Assembly: GCF_014647795.1 (NCBI RefSeq)
Contig: NZ_BMPW01000001.1
Span: 868,001-932,000 of the forward strand
Origin: Actinoplanes campanulatus
GTDB lineage: Bacteria; Actinomycetota; Actinomycetes; Mycobacteriales; Micromonosporaceae
Length of the DNA: 64,000 nucleotides
Direction: 5' to 3'
Shown piece by piece: positions 8,606-21,117 of this stretch (positions are counted from its first letter, which is position 1; each line of letters begins with the position of its first letter). The notes beneath the pieces are model-generated. The model saw nothing but the letters and a program-made list of their open reading frames with translations. It was not told the origin of the DNA and did no database searches. A program made the translations under genes and the position numbers.

Positions 8606-8992
8606 GTGAGCAGTCGTCCCGTCCTCCGCGTCCGTAAGTCCGGCGCCGTGCTGGTCGCCGCGTTGATCGCGCTCGTCGGCACGGTCCCGCTCGCCGGCTC
8701 CGCCTGGCAGTTGGCCCCGATCCTGCTGATCCCGCTCGCCGCCCTGGTCTGGGCGTGGCGGGCCGGCACCGACGTCTACCCCGACGAGCTGCGGGTGCGC
8801 GCCCTCTTCGGCGGCAGCCGGGTGCCCTGGAGCCGGGTCGAGGAGCTGGCGCCGGACGAGCACGGCCGGGTCTCCGCCCTGCTCGACAACGGCAACGTCA
8901 TCCGGCTCACCGGTGTCACCAGCAAGAATCTTCCGCTCGTCCTCGAGGCCAGCGGCCACCCGGTGACCGACCGGGGCGCCGCCGGTCAATGA
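8606..8992 (+). CDS. Small PH-domain-like membrane protein
   Basis: This protein is about 128 residues. Two hydrophobic helices (VLVAALIALVG and LLIPLAALVWAW) are followed by a soluble beta-rich part beginning YPDELRVRALFGG, with a PWSRVEELAPD stretch typical of actinobacterial bacterial-PH (bPH/DUF2581-like) proteins. Function unknown. The GTG at 8606 is preferred because the GGAGG at 8592-8596 sits 9 bases upstream; the in-frame ATG at 8597 would touch that site. Its stop overlaps the ATG at 8989 of a possible longer form of the next gene. Confidence 0.8.
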   Translation: MSSRPVLRVRKSGAVLVAALIALVGTVPLAGSAWQLAPILLIPLAALVWAWRAGTDVYPDELRVRALFGGSRVPWSRVEELAPDEHGRVSALLDNGNVIRLTGVTSKNLPLVLEASGHPVTDRGAAGQ

Positions 8993-9057
8993 GCGGCGGG
9001 GTTCTGTCGGACCTCACGGCTACCCTGGTCGGCAGATGTCGAGAGGGGTGGCTTGTC

Positions 9058-10218
9058 GTGCGATTCCGCCGGGTCCGCGCTGTGGCCGCGACGTCCGGCG
9101 CCGTGCTGGCGCTGACCGCGGGCTGCAGCTTCGGGCCACCGGGCCCGGATCAGGCCGGCTCGCCCCCCAACCTGCCCCGCCCGTCGGTCGCGCCGACCGC
9201 CGCTGAGGGCGACGCCGAGCGCGAGGTCGCCCTCAGCGTGCTGGCGAAGGATCTCGAGGTCCCGTGGGGCATGGCCTTCCTGCCCGACGGCGGTGCGGTG
9301 GTCACCGAGCGCGACACCGCCCGCATCCTCAAGATCGGTCCCGAGTCGACCGCCGGCGGGCTCAAGGTCACCGAGTTGCGGCGGCTCGGCGAGGTCACGG
9401 CCGGTGGTGACGGCGGCTTGCTCGGCGTGGCCGTGTCACCGAAGTTCGAGTCGGACAAGACCCTCTTCGTCTACTACACGACCGCCGAGGACAACCGGAT
9501 CGCCAAGATCGCCGGGGACGGGCCGGTCCAGCCGATCCTCACCGGCATCCCCCGGTCCGAGCAGCACAACGGCGGCGCCCTGGCGTTCGGGCCGGACGGC
9601 CTGCTCTACGTGGGCACCGGCGACGGCACCGACGGCGGCGGCCAGGCCCAGGACCCGAAGAGCCTGGGCGGCAAGATCCTGCGGATCACCACGGCCGGCA
9701 GACCCGCCCCCGGCAACCCGGTGCGCAATTCGCCGGTCTGGTCGTCCGGCCACCGCAACGTCCAGGGCCTGGCGTGGGACGAGACGAAGCGGATGTTCGC
9801 CACCGACCGCGGCCAGCCGCGCACCGCCGAGCTCAACGTGGTGGTGAAGGGGAAGAACTACGGCTGGCCGAAGGCCGACGGCCCCGCCACCGACCCGAGA
9901 TACACCGATCCCCTGGTCTCCTGGCCCACCGACACGTCGTCGTGCGCCGGTGTCGCCACGCTGGAGAGCATGGTCGCCACCGCGTGCGTGCTCGGCCGGC
10001 GGTTGCAGCTGCTCAACGTGACGGGCAACGGCACGGTGCTGGGCAGCCCACAGGAGCTGCTGACCGACGAGTTCGGCCGGCTGCGCGCCCTGGCCGCCGC
10101 GCCGGACGGATCGTTCTGGGTGGCCACCTCCAACCAGGAGGACGCCGGGCAGCCCGGCCCCGAGGACGACCGCATTCTCCGGCTGGTCTTCTCCGACGGC
10201 GGCGCCGGCCGGAGTTGA
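9058..10218 (+). CDS. PQQ-dependent sugar dehydrogenase-type lipoprotein
   Basis: This 386-residue protein belongs to the soluble glucose/aldose sugar dehydrogenase (GSDH, sorbosone dehydrogenase) family, a six-bladed beta-propeller that oxidises sugars with PQQ outside the cell. Landmarks are GMAFLPDGGAVVTERD, GGDGGLLGVAVSP, HNGGALAFGPDG, the GTGDGTDGGG loop and GHRNVQGLAWD. The N-terminus is a lipoprotein signal with LALTAGC (Cys about residue 22). GTG 9058 is chosen because it puts the signal peptide at the start, with GAGAGG 11 bases upstream. An ATG at 8989 overlapping the previous stop would add 23 residues and is the alternative. Cofactor use is inferred from the family. Confidence 0.88.
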   Translation: MRFRRVRAVAATSGAVLALTAGCSFGPPGPDQAGSPPNLPRPSVAPTAAEGDAEREVALSVLAKDLEVPWGMAFLPDGGAVVTERDTARILKIGPESTAGGLKVTELRRLGEVTAGGDGGLLGVAVSPKFESDKTLFVYYTTAEDNRIAKIAGDGPVQPILTGIPRSEQHNGGALAFGPDGLLYVGTGDGTDGGGQAQDPKSLGGKILRITTAGRPAPGNPVRNSPVWSSGHRNVQGLAWDETKRMFATDRGQPRTAELNVVVKGKNYGWPKADGPATDPRYTDPLVSWPTDTSSCAGVATLESMVATACVLGRRLQLLNVTGNGTVLGSPQELLTDEFGRLRALAAAPDGSFWVATSNQEDAGQPGPEDDRILRLVFSDGGAGRS

Positions 10219-10266
10219 CGGCGATGACTGTTTCGCGACGATCAGGATCGGGCAGGTGAGGTCCCG

Positions 10267-12000
10267 ATGAGCGAGGCGCCGACCAACCAGGAACCGCCCG
10301 GGCAGAGCGGACGCCGACGTGCCGCCGCTCTTGCCGAATCGGTGGCGCGGCTCTTCCGGTCGGCCGCCGGGTTCGCCGGCTTCCTCAGGGCGCCGGCCGG
10401 GCCGCTTCGGGCCGGCGCCGGCTTTTTCCGGGCGGCCACCGGCCTGACCGGCCGGGCGGTCCGGCATCGCTGGTCCCGGCGGCTCCGGGTCGCCGCGGCG
10501 GTCGGGCTGACCGCCGTCGTCGGCTCGCTGATCGGGGTGATGCTGTTCGCCCGCTCCGATCTGAACGTCGGCCCGTTCAGCGCCGAGATGTCGGTGATCC
10601 CGTCCGTGCACGGCGGCACCGAGGTGAACATCCCACCGCTCGGCTCACTGCACCTGGACAGTCACCGGGGCCCGGTGCACCTGCGGGTGGATCTCGGTTC
10701 GCTGGACCAGAGCCGGACCGAGGCGCTGATCGACAACCCGGCCGCGATCAGCACGGCCGGGGAGCGGGCGGTCGACGAGGTGGTCGCCGGGGTGGCCCGG
10801 CTCGGTCTGCGCACCATGGGCCTGGCCGTGCTCAGCACGCTCGTCCTGGCCGCGCTGATCTTCCGCGACACACGGCGGACCGCGGCGGCCGGCCTGACCG
10901 CACTGGTCGTCACCGGCGGCAGCCTGGGCCTGGCCGCCGCCACGCTGCGACCGAATTCGATCAGCGAGCCCCGCTATGAGGGCCTGCTCGTCAACGCGCC
11001 CGCCGTGGTCGGTGACGCCCGGCGGATCGCCGACAACTACGGGCGCTACTCGGAGCAGCTCCAGGCCATCCTCGGCAACGTGAGCCGGGTCTACTCGACC
11101 ATCTCGGCGCTGCCGGTCTACGAGCCGGCCGGCAACACGACCCGCCTGCTGCACGTCTCCGACCTGCATCTGAACCCGACGTCGTGGGGCCTCATCCGGA
11201 CCGTGGTGGACACCTTCGACATCGACGCGGTGATCGACACCGGCGACATCGTCGACTGGGGCAGCAGCGCCGAGACGTCGTTCGTCGCCTCCATCCCGTC
11301 GGTCCAGGTCCCCTACATCTACGTGCGGGGCAACCACGACTCGGCGGCGATCCAGGCGGCGGTGGCCCGGCAGAGCAACGCCGTGGTCCTCGACGACGCG
11401 CTCACCGAGATCGACGGGCTGACCATCGCGGGCATCGGCGACCCCCAGTTCACCCCCGACAAGAGCGAGACGAACGTGGCCGGCGACGAATCCGGCCCCG
11501 AGTTGCTGACCGCCGCCGGCGACCGGCTGGCACAGACGATCCGCGACTCGGGCAAAAAGGTCGACATCGCCCTGGTCCACGACCCGGCCATGGCCCAGCC
11601 GCTGTCCGGCGTGGTCCCCCTGGTGCTCGCCGGCCACCTGCACCGCCGCGTGGTGAGCACGCTGCCCGCACCCACCGCGCCGCCGCCCGGCCCGTCGACG
11701 TCGGCCTCCCCGGTCCCGTCGGCGTCCACGGCGCCCCCACCCACCTTCACCACACGCCTCATGGTGGAGGGCTCCACCGGCGGCGCCGGGCTGCGCGGCC
11801 TGGAGGGTGAGGACGCGACCCCGCTGAGCCTGTCGGTCCTCTACTTCGACGAGAACAACGAGCTGAAGGCATACGACGACATCCAGCTGGGCGGCACCGG
11901 CGAGTCGAACGTGGAGATGCAGCGCAACGTCATCGGCCTCGAACCGGAGCCGACTCCCACCCCGGCGCCCTCACTCTCGTCGATCCAGCCATCCCGCTGA
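10267..12000 (+). CDS. Membrane-anchored metallophosphoesterase
   Basis: This 577-residue protein has hydrophobic helices near residues 75-98, 178-198 and 205-226, with an extracytoplasmic-looking region between the first two. The calcineurin-type phosphoesterase domain spans about residues 290-460, with all metal motifs: HVSDLHL, DTGDIVDW, RGNHD, the LVHDP His and AGHLHR. A Pro/Ser/Thr-rich insert (TAPPPGPSTSASP) sits just after the last metal motif, and the tail is again Pro-rich. The start is ATG 10267 with a GTGAGG site. The substrate is unknown. It follows the sugar dehydrogenase by 48 bp and may be co-transcribed. Confidence 0.9.
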   Translation: MSEAPTNQEPPGQSGRRRAAALAESVARLFRSAAGFAGFLRAPAGPLRAGAGFFRAATGLTGRAVRHRWSRRLRVAAAVGLTAVVGSLIGVMLFARSDLNVGPFSAEMSVIPSVHGGTEVNIPPLGSLHLDSHRGPVHLRVDLGSLDQSRTEALIDNPAAISTAGERAVDEVVAGVARLGLRTMGLAVLSTLVLAALIFRDTRRTAAAGLTALVVTGGSLGLAAATLRPNSISEPRYEGLLVNAPAVVGDARRIADNYGRYSEQLQAILGNVSRVYSTISALPVYEPAGNTTRLLHVSDLHLNPTSWGLIRTVVDTFDIDAVIDTGDIVDWGSSAETSFVASIPSVQVPYIYVRGNHDSAAIQAAVARQSNAVVLDDALTEIDGLTIAGIGDPQFTPDKSETNVAGDESGPELLTAAGDRLAQTIRDSGKKVDIALVHDPAMAQPLSGVVPLVLAGHLHRRVVSTLPAPTAPPPGPSTSASPVPSASTAPPPTFTTRLMVEGSTGGAGLRGLEGEDATPLSLSVLYFDENNELKAYDDIQLGGTGESNVEMQRNVIGLEPEPTPTPAPSLSSIQPSR

Positions 12001-12061
12001 CCGACCCCCGCCCCACGGCCGCGGGCCAGCGGGCCGGCGGCAGGGTGGGGTGGTGGGGCCG

Positions 12062-13255
12062 TCAGGGGATTCGGCGGAGGTCCAACAGGAGTGTGCCGGT
12101 GTCCATGCCCTCTGGGTCGATCTCGATCGTGTAGAGGCCGGCCGAGGTGCTGAAAGCCAGCGACGCGGTGGGCCTTTCGGCGGTCAGTGTCCCGGAGCCG
12201 GCGTCCAGGCCCAGGGGTGTCTGCAGTTGTACCCAGGTCTGGCCGGTGGTGGTCAGGGAACCCCGGCGGACGGTCAGGCGGAGCTGTTCGGCCTCCTTGG
12301 CTCGGAAGGTGACGTAGGCTCGCTCGCCGGCCCGGGCCAGGGTGACGCGGGACGGTGGGGCGCCGGCGGTGAGGCGCGCCGAGACGGTGCCGACCAGTTG
12401 GACGGTCAGTGTCCCGGTGTGTGTGGTGTCCGGGTTGACCTCGATGGTGTGGACGCCGCCGGCCGTGGTGTCGAAGTTCAGGGTCCGGAAGTCGCTGTCC
12501 TCGCCGAGCGCTCCGAGCACCTCGGTCTCGCCGGCGGGGGTGGTCACCTTGAGGTCGGTGTACTCCTGCCGGGGCAGGGTGCCGCGCCGGGCCACCAGGG
12601 TGAGCTTCCGTCCCGCCGGGGACGGGAAGGTGAGGAAGGCTCGTTCGCCGGCTTTTCCGATGGTGACCTTCCGGGGCGGGCCGCCGGGAACGAGGGTGCC
12701 CGAGGTGGATCCGCGCAGGCTGACCAGTACGGTTCCGTGTTCGGCGACCCGGGGTTTGACCTCGATGATGTAGCCGGCGGTCGCCGGGGCGGTGAAATCG
12801 ACGCTCGCGGCCGACCAGGTGGTGAGCAGGGTGCCCTCGGCCACCTTCTCGTCGATGCGGCGGATGATCACGTCGGTGTTGTCGGCCGCGGTGAGGGTTC
12901 GGCGTTCGGCCAGTACGGTGAGACGCTGCCCGGCGGTGGCGTCGAACCGGACGATGGCGAGCCGGTCGGCGTCCACCAGCGCGCCGGGGCCGCCGACCGT
13001 GAGCCGCTCGATACCCGGGGCCACGGCGCTGGACCGCGGGCCACCGGCCGTCAGCCGCTCGCGCGTAGGCACCGGGCCGAACAGCGGGCCGCCGACCGTG
13101 AACTGCTCGACGTTCGGGGCCACGGCGGCGAGCAGGCGGCCACCGACCCTGAGCTGCGCGGCCGGGGTCATGGCGTCGAGCAGGGGGCCGCCGGCGGAGT
13201 TCAGGCCGGTCAGGACGACCGTGGCGAGCACCCCGAACGCGGAGAACAGTGACAT
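12062..13255 (-). CDS. Exported beta-domain repeat protein, unrecognised
   Basis: This 397-residue protein has an N-terminal signal/anchor (SLFSAFGVLATVVLTGL). Residues 20-100 carry GG motifs at 22, 38, 55, 71 and 88, spaced 16-17 residues, in units like VGGPxxxxVAPxxERLT. Three beta-sandwich-like domains of about 100 residues follow (about 97-195, 196-300, 301-397). The last two share the pattern GGPPRKVTIGKAGERAFLTF / GAPPSRVTLARAGERAYVTF, a Thr/Arg-rich strand and a GxLTVQL ending. This resembles bacterial pre-peptidase C-type domains. No catalytic motif is seen, so a surface or binding role is inferred. ATG 13255 is used (an in-frame TTG at 13273 is possible); no clear SD. It converges with the phosphoesterase across 61 GC-rich bases that could fold as a terminator. 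Confidence 0.75.
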   Translation of the reverse strand: MSLFSAFGVLATVVLTGLNSAGGPLLDAMTPAAQLRVGGRLLAAVAPNVEQFTVGGPLFGPVPTRERLTAGGPRSSAVAPGIERLTVGGPGALVDADRLAIVRFDATAGQRLTVLAERRTLTAADNTDVIIRRIDEKVAEGTLLTTWSAASVDFTAPATAGYIIEVKPRVAEHGTVLVSLRGSTSGTLVPGGPPRKVTIGKAGERAFLTFPSPAGRKLTLVARRGTLPRQEYTDLKVTTPAGETEVLGALGEDSDFRTLNFDTTAGGVHTIEVNPDTTHTGTLTVQLVGTVSARLTAGAPPSRVTLARAGERAYVTFRAKEAEQLRLTVRRGSLTTTGQTWVQLQTPLGLDAGSGTLTAERPTASLAFSTSAGLYTIEIDPEGMDTGTLLLDLRRIP

Positions 13256-13381
13256 TTCCGCAGAGTATGACAAATTGCCCGTTTCCCGGCGGGGATCGGT
13301 CCGCTCTCATACCACCGCGCGGCCGTGAGCGGGAGTCGGCAGCTCCGCCCGGAACGGGCGGCAAAGGGCCGGGGACGGCAG

Positions 13382-13414
13382 CGCCCGGCCCCCATGGATT
13401 CCCGGGGCCGGGCG
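13382..13414 (-). terminator. Terminator after gatB
   Basis: CGCCCGGCCCC (13382-13392) pairs perfectly with GGGGCCGGGCG (13404-13414) around an 11-base loop, 18 bases past the gatB stop. There is no U-run, which is usual for actinobacterial terminators. Confidence 0.7.
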
Positions 13415-13431
13415 TAGCCGTACAAAATCGG

Positions 13432-14913
13432 TCAGGAAACGCCGAGGCGCTCCAGGAGCAACTCGCGGACGGTCTTGGCGTCCGCCTGGCCTCGCGTGGT
13501 CTTCATGACCGCGCCCACCAGGGCGCCCGCGGCGGCGATCTTGCCGTCTCGGATCTTAGCGGCGATGTCCGGGTTCGCGGCGATGGCCTCGTCGACGGCG
13601 GCCGTGAGGGCACCCGTGTCGTTGACCACCTCGAGGCCGCGGGCGGCCATCACCTCGGCCGGGTCGCCCTCGCCCGCGACGACGCCCTCCAGGACGGTAC
13701 GGGCGAGCTTGTCGTTCAGCTTGCCCTCGTCGACCAGCTTCTGCAGGGCCGCGACCTGGGCCGGCGTGGCGCCGACCGCGGCGAGCTCGATGTTCAGCTC
13801 GTTGGCGCGGCGGGCCAGCTCGCCCATCCACCACTTGCGGGCGCCCGCGGGGGACGCGCCGGCCGCGATGGTCTCCTCGATGATCTCGACGGCGCCGGCG
13901 TTGGCCACCGACTGCATGTCGAGTTCGGAGATGCCCCACTCCTCGCGGAGGCGGGCCCGGCGGGTGCTGGGCTTCTCCGGGAGAGCCGCCTTCAGGGAGG
14001 CGACCCATGCCGCGTCCGGAGCGATCGGCACCAGGTCGGGCTCGGGGAAGTAGCGGTAGTCGGTCGCGGTCTCCTTGGAGCGCCCGGGGCTGGTGTCGCC
14101 CCGGTCCTCGTGGAAGTGCCGCGTCTCCTGATGGATCTTGCCGCCGCCGTCGAGGATCCCGGACTGGCGGATGATCTCGGAGCGGACGGCGCGCTCGACC
14201 GAGCGGAGCGAGTTGACGTTCTTCGTCTCGGTCCGGGTGCCCCACTCCTCGCCCGGGCGGTTCAGCGAGGTGTTGACGTCGCAGCGCATCGAGCCCTGCT
14301 CCATCCGCACGTCGGAGACGCCCAGCGAGCGGATGATGTCGCGCAGCTCGGCGACGTACGCCTTGGCGATCTCGGGAGCGAGCCCGCCCAGCCCGGGGAC
14401 CGGCTTCGTGACGATCTCGACGAGCGGGATGCCGGCCCGGTTGTAGTCGACCAGCGACTCGGTGGCGCCGTGGATCCGGCCGGTGGCGCCGCCGACGTGC
14501 AGCGTCTTGCCGGTGTCCTCCTCGATGTGCACCCGCTCGATGCCGATGCGGTGGGTGACACCGTCGACCTCGACGTCCACGTAGCCGTCCACGCAGAGCG
14601 GCTCGTCGTACTGCGAGGTCTGGAAGTTCTTCGGCATGTCCGGGTAGAAGTAGTTCTTCCGGGCCATCCGGCACCACTCGGCGATGTCACAGTTCAGCGC
14701 CAGGCCGATCCGGATGGTCGCCTCGATGGCGGCGCGGTTCATCACCGGCAGCGCGCCGGGCAGGGCCAGGCAGACCGGGCAGACCTGGGTGTTCGGCTCG
14801 GCGCCGAAGTCGGTCTTGCAGCCGCAGAACATCTTGGTCGCGGTGCCCAGCTCGACGTGGGTCTCCAGGCCGATGACCGGCTCGTACCGGGTGAGGATCT
14901 CTTCGTAGCTCAT
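13432..14913 (-). CDS. gatB: Glutamyl-/aspartyl-tRNA amidotransferase subunit B
   Basis: GatB (493 residues, normal length) is the kinase/tRNA-recognition subunit of the GatCAB complex, which converts misacylated Glu-tRNA(Gln) and Asp-tRNA(Asn) to the correct forms in the cytoplasm. It begins with the family pattern [15 protein letters not shown] and the zinc-site cysteines FCGC and [10 protein letters not shown]. The GatB/YqeY tail domain is at the C-terminus (about 340-493). ATG 14913 has GGAGGG 6-7 bases upstream. It is the last gene of the gatCAB unit, 13 bases after gatA, and is followed by a hairpin terminator. Confidence 0.98.
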   Translation of the reverse strand: MSYEEILTRYEPVIGLETHVELGTATKMFCGCKTDFGAEPNTQVCPVCLALPGALPVMNRAAIEATIRIGLALNCDIAEWCRMARKNYFYPDMPKNFQTSQYDEPLCVDGYVDVEVDGVTHRIGIERVHIEEDTGKTLHVGGATGRIHGATESLVDYNRAGIPLVEIVTKPVPGLGGLAPEIAKAYVAELRDIIRSLGVSDVRMEQGSMRCDVNTSLNRPGEEWGTRTETKNVNSLRSVERAVRSEIIRQSGILDGGGKIHQETRHFHEDRGDTSPGRSKETATDYRYFPEPDLVPIAPDAAWVASLKAALPEKPSTRRARLREEWGISELDMQSVANAGAVEIIEETIAAGASPAGARKWWMGELARRANELNIELAAVGATPAQVAALQKLVDEGKLNDKLARTVLEGVVAGEGDPAEVMAARGLEVVNDTGALTAAVDEAIAANPDIAAKIRDGKIAAAGALVGAVMKTTRGQADAKTVRELLLERLGVS

Positions 14914-14926
14914 CTCTGCTCCCTCC

Positions 14927-16390
14927 TCACAGGGCCGGCGGGGTGAACGTGCCGACGGCGGACTCGAGCGCGGCGGCGACCCGGTACATCCGGTCGTCGG
15001 CCAACGTCGGGGCCATGATCTGGAAGCCGACCGGCAGGCCCTCGGAGAGCCCGCACGGGACCGAGATGGCCGGTCCGCCGTACAGGTTCGTCGGGATGGT
15101 GAAGAGGTCGGCGAGGTACATCTGGTACGGGTCGGAGGTCCGGGATCCGAACGGGAACGCCACGAACGGGGTGGTCGGCGAGACCAGCACGTCCACCTTC
15201 TCGAACGCGGACTGGAAGTCGCGGGTGATCAGGGTGCGGACCTTCTGCGCCTGGCCGTAGTAGGCGTCGTAGTAGCCACTGGACAGGGCGTAGGTGCCGA
15301 TGATGATCCGGCGCTTCACCTCGGGGCCGAAGCCGGCCTCCCGGGTCAGCGACATGACCTCCTCGAGCGAGCGGTTGCCGTCGTCGCCGGCGCGCAGACC
15401 GTACCGGACGCCGTCGAAGCGGGCCAGGTTGGAGGAGCACTCGCTGGGGGCGATCAGGTAGTAGGCCGGCAGCGCGTACTCGAAGTGCGGGCAGGACACC
15501 TCGACGACCTCGGCGCCCAGCTTGACCAGTTTCTGGAGTGATTCCTGGAACGCGGCGGTCACGCCGGGCTCGGAGCCGTCGCCGGCGAACTCCTTGACGA
15601 TGCCGAGCCGCACACCGGTCAGGTCACCGGTCGCGCCGAGGCGGGCGGCCGCCACCACGTCCGGCACCGGCTGCGGGATCGAGGTGGAGTCACGCGGGTC
15701 GTGGCCGGCGATCACCGCGTGCAGCAGGGCGGTGTCCTCGACGGTCCGGGCGCAGGGGCCGGGCGTGTCCAGCGAGGAGGAGAAGGCGATCAGGCCGTAG
15801 CGCGAGGTGCCGCCGTAGGTGGGCTTCGCGCCCACCGTGCCGGTGACCGCGCCGGGCTGGCGGATCGAGCCACCGGTGTCGGTGCCGATCGCGAGCGGGG
15901 CCTCGTAGGCGGCGAGCGCGGCGGCCGAGCCACCACCCGAGCCGCCCGGGATCCGGCCCAGGTCCCATGGGTTGTTGGTCGGGCCGTACGCGCTGTACTC
16001 CGTGGAAGAGCCCATCGCGAACTCGTCCATGTTGGTCTTGCCGAGAATCGGCATGCCGGCCTTCTTGAGCCGCTCGACGATGGTCGCGTCGTACGGCGGC
16101 TTCCATCCTTCGAGGATCTTCGAGGCGGCGGTGGTCGGGACGCCCTTGGTGGTCACCACGTCCTTGACGGCGATCGGCACCCCGGCCAGCGGGCCGGTGA
16201 TCTCCCCGCGGTCGACGGCGGCGGCGGCTTCGAGGGCGCCGGCCCGGTCGACGTGCAGGAACGCGTGCACCCGGTCGTCGACGGCGGCGATCCGGTCGAG
16301 GTGCGCGGTGGCGACCTCGACGGCGGAGACCTCTCCTGTAGAGATCAACTTAGCGAGATCGGAGGCGGAAAGCCTGGTCAGGTCGGTCAC
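14927..16390 (-). CDS. gatA: Glutamyl-/aspartyl-tRNA amidotransferase subunit A
   Basis: GatA (487 residues) is the amidase-signature subunit that releases ammonia from glutamine. The Ser-cisSer-Lys triad fits Lys76 (PIAVKD), Ser151 (in PGGSGGGS) and Ser175 ([10 protein letters not shown]). The length and order are normal. It starts two bases after gatC ends and runs straight into gatB, so the three subunits are made together. The first 25 codons are a little less GC-rich than the rest. Confidence 0.98.
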   Translation of the reverse strand: MTDLTRLSASDLAKLISTGEVSAVEVATAHLDRIAAVDDRVHAFLHVDRAGALEAAAAVDRGEITGPLAGVPIAVKDVVTTKGVPTTAASKILEGWKPPYDATIVERLKKAGMPILGKTNMDEFAMGSSTEYSAYGPTNNPWDLGRIPGGSGGGSAAALAAYEAPLAIGTDTGGSIRQPGAVTGTVGAKPTYGGTSRYGLIAFSSSLDTPGPCARTVEDTALLHAVIAGHDPRDSTSIPQPVPDVVAAARLGATGDLTGVRLGIVKEFAGDGSEPGVTAAFQESLQKLVKLGAEVVEVSCPHFEYALPAYYLIAPSECSSNLARFDGVRYGLRAGDDGNRSLEEVMSLTREAGFGPEVKRRIIIGTYALSSGYYDAYYGQAQKVRTLITRDFQSAFEKVDVLVSPTTPFVAFPFGSRTSDPYQMYLADLFTIPTNLYGGPAISVPCGLSEGLPVGFQIMAPTLADDRMYRVAAALESAVGTFTPPAL

Positions 16391-16392
16391 GA

Positions 16393-16692
16393 TCAGTCCT
16401 CCTCGTCCAGGATGCGCGGCACCCGGAAACGGCTCTCGTACGCGTCCGGAGCGCCGGAGAGCGCCGCGTCCTGCGTGAGGCTCGTGGTGGGGACGTCCTC
16501 GCGGTACACGTTGGTCAGCGGCACCGAGTGGGAGGTCGGCGGGATGTCCTCCGCGGCCACCTCACCGACCCGCGCGACCGACTGCAGGATCACGTCGAGC
16601 TGCCCCGCGAATCGATCGAGCTCTTCTTCGGTCACGGCGAGCCGCGACAGGCGCGCCAGGTGCGCTACCTCTTCGCGGGAGATGGCGGCCAT
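16393..16692 (-). CDS. gatC: Glutamyl-/aspartyl-tRNA amidotransferase subunit C
   Basis: GatC (99 residues) is the small belt subunit that ties GatA to GatB. The N-terminal helix pattern [20 protein letters not shown] is diagnostic. ATG 16692 has a GAGGGGGCAGG site just upstream. This start and SD lie inside the end of the preceding GGDEF-EAL gene: the two overlap by 28 bases in different frames, so translation of gatC may depend on readthrough of that gene. Confidence 0.96.
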   Translation of the reverse strand: MAAISREEVAHLARLSRLAVTEEELDRFAGQLDVILQSVARVGEVAAEDIPPTSHSVPLTNVYREDVPTTSLTQDAALSGAPDAYESRFRVPRILDEED

Positions 16693-18725
16693 CCTGCCCC
16701 CTCATCGTTTGACGGTTTAACTGCCGGGCCTGAGTCTATTTCGCCGCGATTCCCGGCCTTGACCGGGCGGTACCGCCGTCGCCACGTGGCGAGATCGGTG
16801 GCCGGCATGGGACGGGCGTGGAACCAGCCCTGCGCCGTGTGACAGCCGGCGGCCGCGAGCATCCGCCAGGTGGCCTCGTCCTCCACGCCCTCGGCGACGG
16901 CGCGCAGCCCCAGCGAGTCGGCCAGGCCGATCACCGAGCGGACGATCGCGGCGTCGCCCCGGTCGGTGGTCATGCCCAGCACGAACGAGCGATCGATCTT
17001 CACCTCGGCGAGTGGCAACCGCCGAAGATGCTGCAACGACGAGTAACCGGTGCCGAAGTCGTCCAGCGAGATGCCCACGCCCATCCGGCTCAGCCGGGTG
17101 GTGGTCTCCAGGACCCGGTGCGGGTCGGCCATCAGCGCGCTCTCGGTGATCTCCAACTGCAGAAGATCAGCGGGTACGCCGTACCGGCCGAGCAGCGCGC
17201 CCACCCGGTCCGCGATGTCCCCGGCGTGCAGGTCGCGGGCGCTGACGTTGACCGCGGCCCGCAGCGGCACACGATCCCGCCGCCAGGCCGCGAGCTGGGC
17301 CACCACCTCCTCCAGCACACGTGCGGTGAGCAGCCGCATCACCGGGGTCGGCTCGGCCGCGCGGAGCAGTTCCTCCGGGCCGACCGTGCCGCGCCGCGGG
17401 TGCCGCCAGCGCAGCAGCGCCTCCACGCCGACCACCTCGCCGGTCGCGATGGCGACCTGCGGCTGGTAGTAGAGGACGATCCCGTCGTCGGGCGGGTCCC
17501 GGCGCAGCGCGGTGCGCAGGTCGGCGACCAGGGTGAGCTTGTCGGGGGTGTGCTCGGCCACGTCCGGCCCGTGCACGGCCACCTGGTCACCGCGCTCCTT
17601 CGCCTCGTACATGGCCGACTCGGCCTCGCGCAGCAGGGTGCTGTCGTCGCGGCGGCCCGATTGCAGTGCTATCCCGATCGAGGCGCTCAGCTCGACCGGG
17701 GTGCCGTCCAGCGGGAACGGACGGCTCAGCTCGTCGGTCAGGTGCTGGGCGATGCGCCGGGCCGAGGCCGGGTCCTCGACCCGGGTGGCGAGCACCGCGA
17801 ATTCGTCGCCGCCGAGCCGGACCACCAGGTCGTGGGTGGGCACCGCGGCGGTCAGCCGGTCGGCGACCCGGGTCAGCAGCCGGTCCCCGGCGCCGTGGCC
17901 GAGGGCGTCGTTGACCGTGCGGAACCGGTCCAGGTCGATCAGGAGCAGGGCGCGGCGCCGGTCCGGGTCGCGCTCGGCCATCGCGGCCTGAAGGCCACGC
18001 CGGTTGGGCAGGCCGGTCAGCGGGTCGAAGCGGGTGGCCCGCTCGAACTCGCCGGCCCAGCGGACCATCCGGTGCACGGCGTGCAGCGCCAGCAGGGCCA
18101 GCGGCAGCAGGGCCGGGCTGACCCGGGCCGCGACCAGCACCACCGGGCCGAGCAGCAGCAGGGCCGCGGTGGCGAACAGGTCGGCGTGGCCGCGGCGGCG
18201 CCGGCGGGGCGGGGCGTCCGAGGTCAGCACCCGGGCCAGGGCGGCCACCGAATAGCGGGCGAGCATCCACGTGACGGCGGCCAAGCAGATCAGCACCACC
18301 GCCCACCAGCCCGGGCTGTCGTCGACGCGCAGCGACACCAGGTGGGCGACGGTCGACGCGGCGATCAGCGCCGCGGCGTGCTGCACGGTCAGGTGCAGGG
18401 TGCGCCGGGGCGAATGCCGCATCCGGGCGCCCGCCACCGCCACCGCCACCGTCTGCACGGCCACCGCCGGCAACGCTCCCCAGGCGAGGGCGATGCCGAA
18501 GGTGAAGCAGATCGAGGGCAGGATCACCGAGCTGGCGCGGCGGCCGGGCACCACGTACGGACGGGCGTCCACCACGACGGCCAGCACCGCCATGGTCCAG
18601 AAGGCCGGTGGCAGGCCGCCGCTCGCCCAGATCAGCGGGACGGCGGCCACGACGGCAGGCACGGTGGTGACAAGCACGGCACGGCGGTGGTCCGGACCGG
18701 CCAACCGTGGGCGAGCGGCATCCAT
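16665..18725 (-). CDS. Membrane GGDEF-EAL c-di-GMP signalling protein
   Basis: This 686-residue protein has several membrane helices in residues 15-235, then GGDEF (about 240-405) and EAL (about 410-665). The cyclase site RLGGDEF is intact, with [19 protein letters not shown]. The EAL residues I can check are all present: EALLRWRHP, the Asn of AVNVSARDL, Glu in [31 protein letters not shown] and the late Gln in TAQGW. It may therefore both make and break c-di-GMP. ATG 18725 has a GGAGG site. It is inserted between ligA and gatC, overlaps gatC by 28 bases, and is preceded by a hairpin and a TATGGT box that could be its own promoter. Confidence 0.93.
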   Translation of the reverse strand: MDAARPRLAGPDHRRAVLVTTVPAVVAAVPLIWASGGLPPAFWTMAVLAVVVDARPYVVPGRRASSVILPSICFTFGIALAWGALPAVAVQTVAVAVAGARMRHSPRRTLHLTVQHAAALIAASTVAHLVSLRVDDSPGWWAVVLICLAAVTWMLARYSVAALARVLTSDAPPRRRRRGHADLFATAALLLLGPVVLVAARVSPALLPLALLALHAVHRMVRWAGEFERATRFDPLTGLPNRRGLQAAMAERDPDRRRALLLIDLDRFRTVNDALGHGAGDRLLTRVADRLTAAVPTHDLVVRLGGDEFAVLATRVEDPASARRIAQHLTDELSRPFPLDGTPVELSASIGIALQSGRRDDSTLLREAESAMYEAKERGDQVAVHGPDVAEHTPDKLTLVADLRTALRRDPPDDGIVLYYQPQVAIATGEVVGVEALLRWRHPRRGTVGPEELLRAAEPTPVMRLLTARVLEEVVAQLAAWRRDRVPLRAAVNVSARDLHAGDIADRVGALLGRYGVPADLLQLEITESALMADPHRVLETTTRLSRMGVGISLDDFGTGYSSLQHLRRLPLAEVKIDRSFVLGMTTDRGDAAIVRSVIGLADSLGLRAVAEGVEDEATWRMLAAAGCHTAQGWFHARPMPATDLATWRRRYRPVKAGNRGEIDSGPAVKPSNDEGAGWPPSPAKR

Positions 18726-18777
18726 GCGACCTCCACGATGGCCTCGATCACCGATCGCCTACACCATAGATCCATAT

Positions 18778-18800
18778 GGCGCTTTTTGTCCGAAAGCGCC
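18778..18800 (-). terminator. Hairpin after ligA
   Basis: GGCGCTTT (18778-18785) pairs perfectly with AAAGCGCC (18793-18800), with a seven-base loop, about 50 bases past the ligA stop. It could end the isc-mnmA-ligA transcript before the GGDEF-EAL gene. On the minus strand a TATGGT box follows, which could restart transcription for the GGDEF-EAL/gatCAB unit. Confidence 0.6.
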
Positions 18801-18850
18801 TAAACGTTGTTAGACGTCGGTTAGCTCTCAGACGTGCGATCCGCCGGGAT

Positions 18851-21108
<2,258 letters not shown>

Positions 21109-21117
21109 TTTCCGCTC

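Noticed and set aside
10219-10266. Possible terminator between sugar dehydrogenase and phosphoesterase
   Set aside because: No stem of useful length found; the two genes may be co-transcribed.
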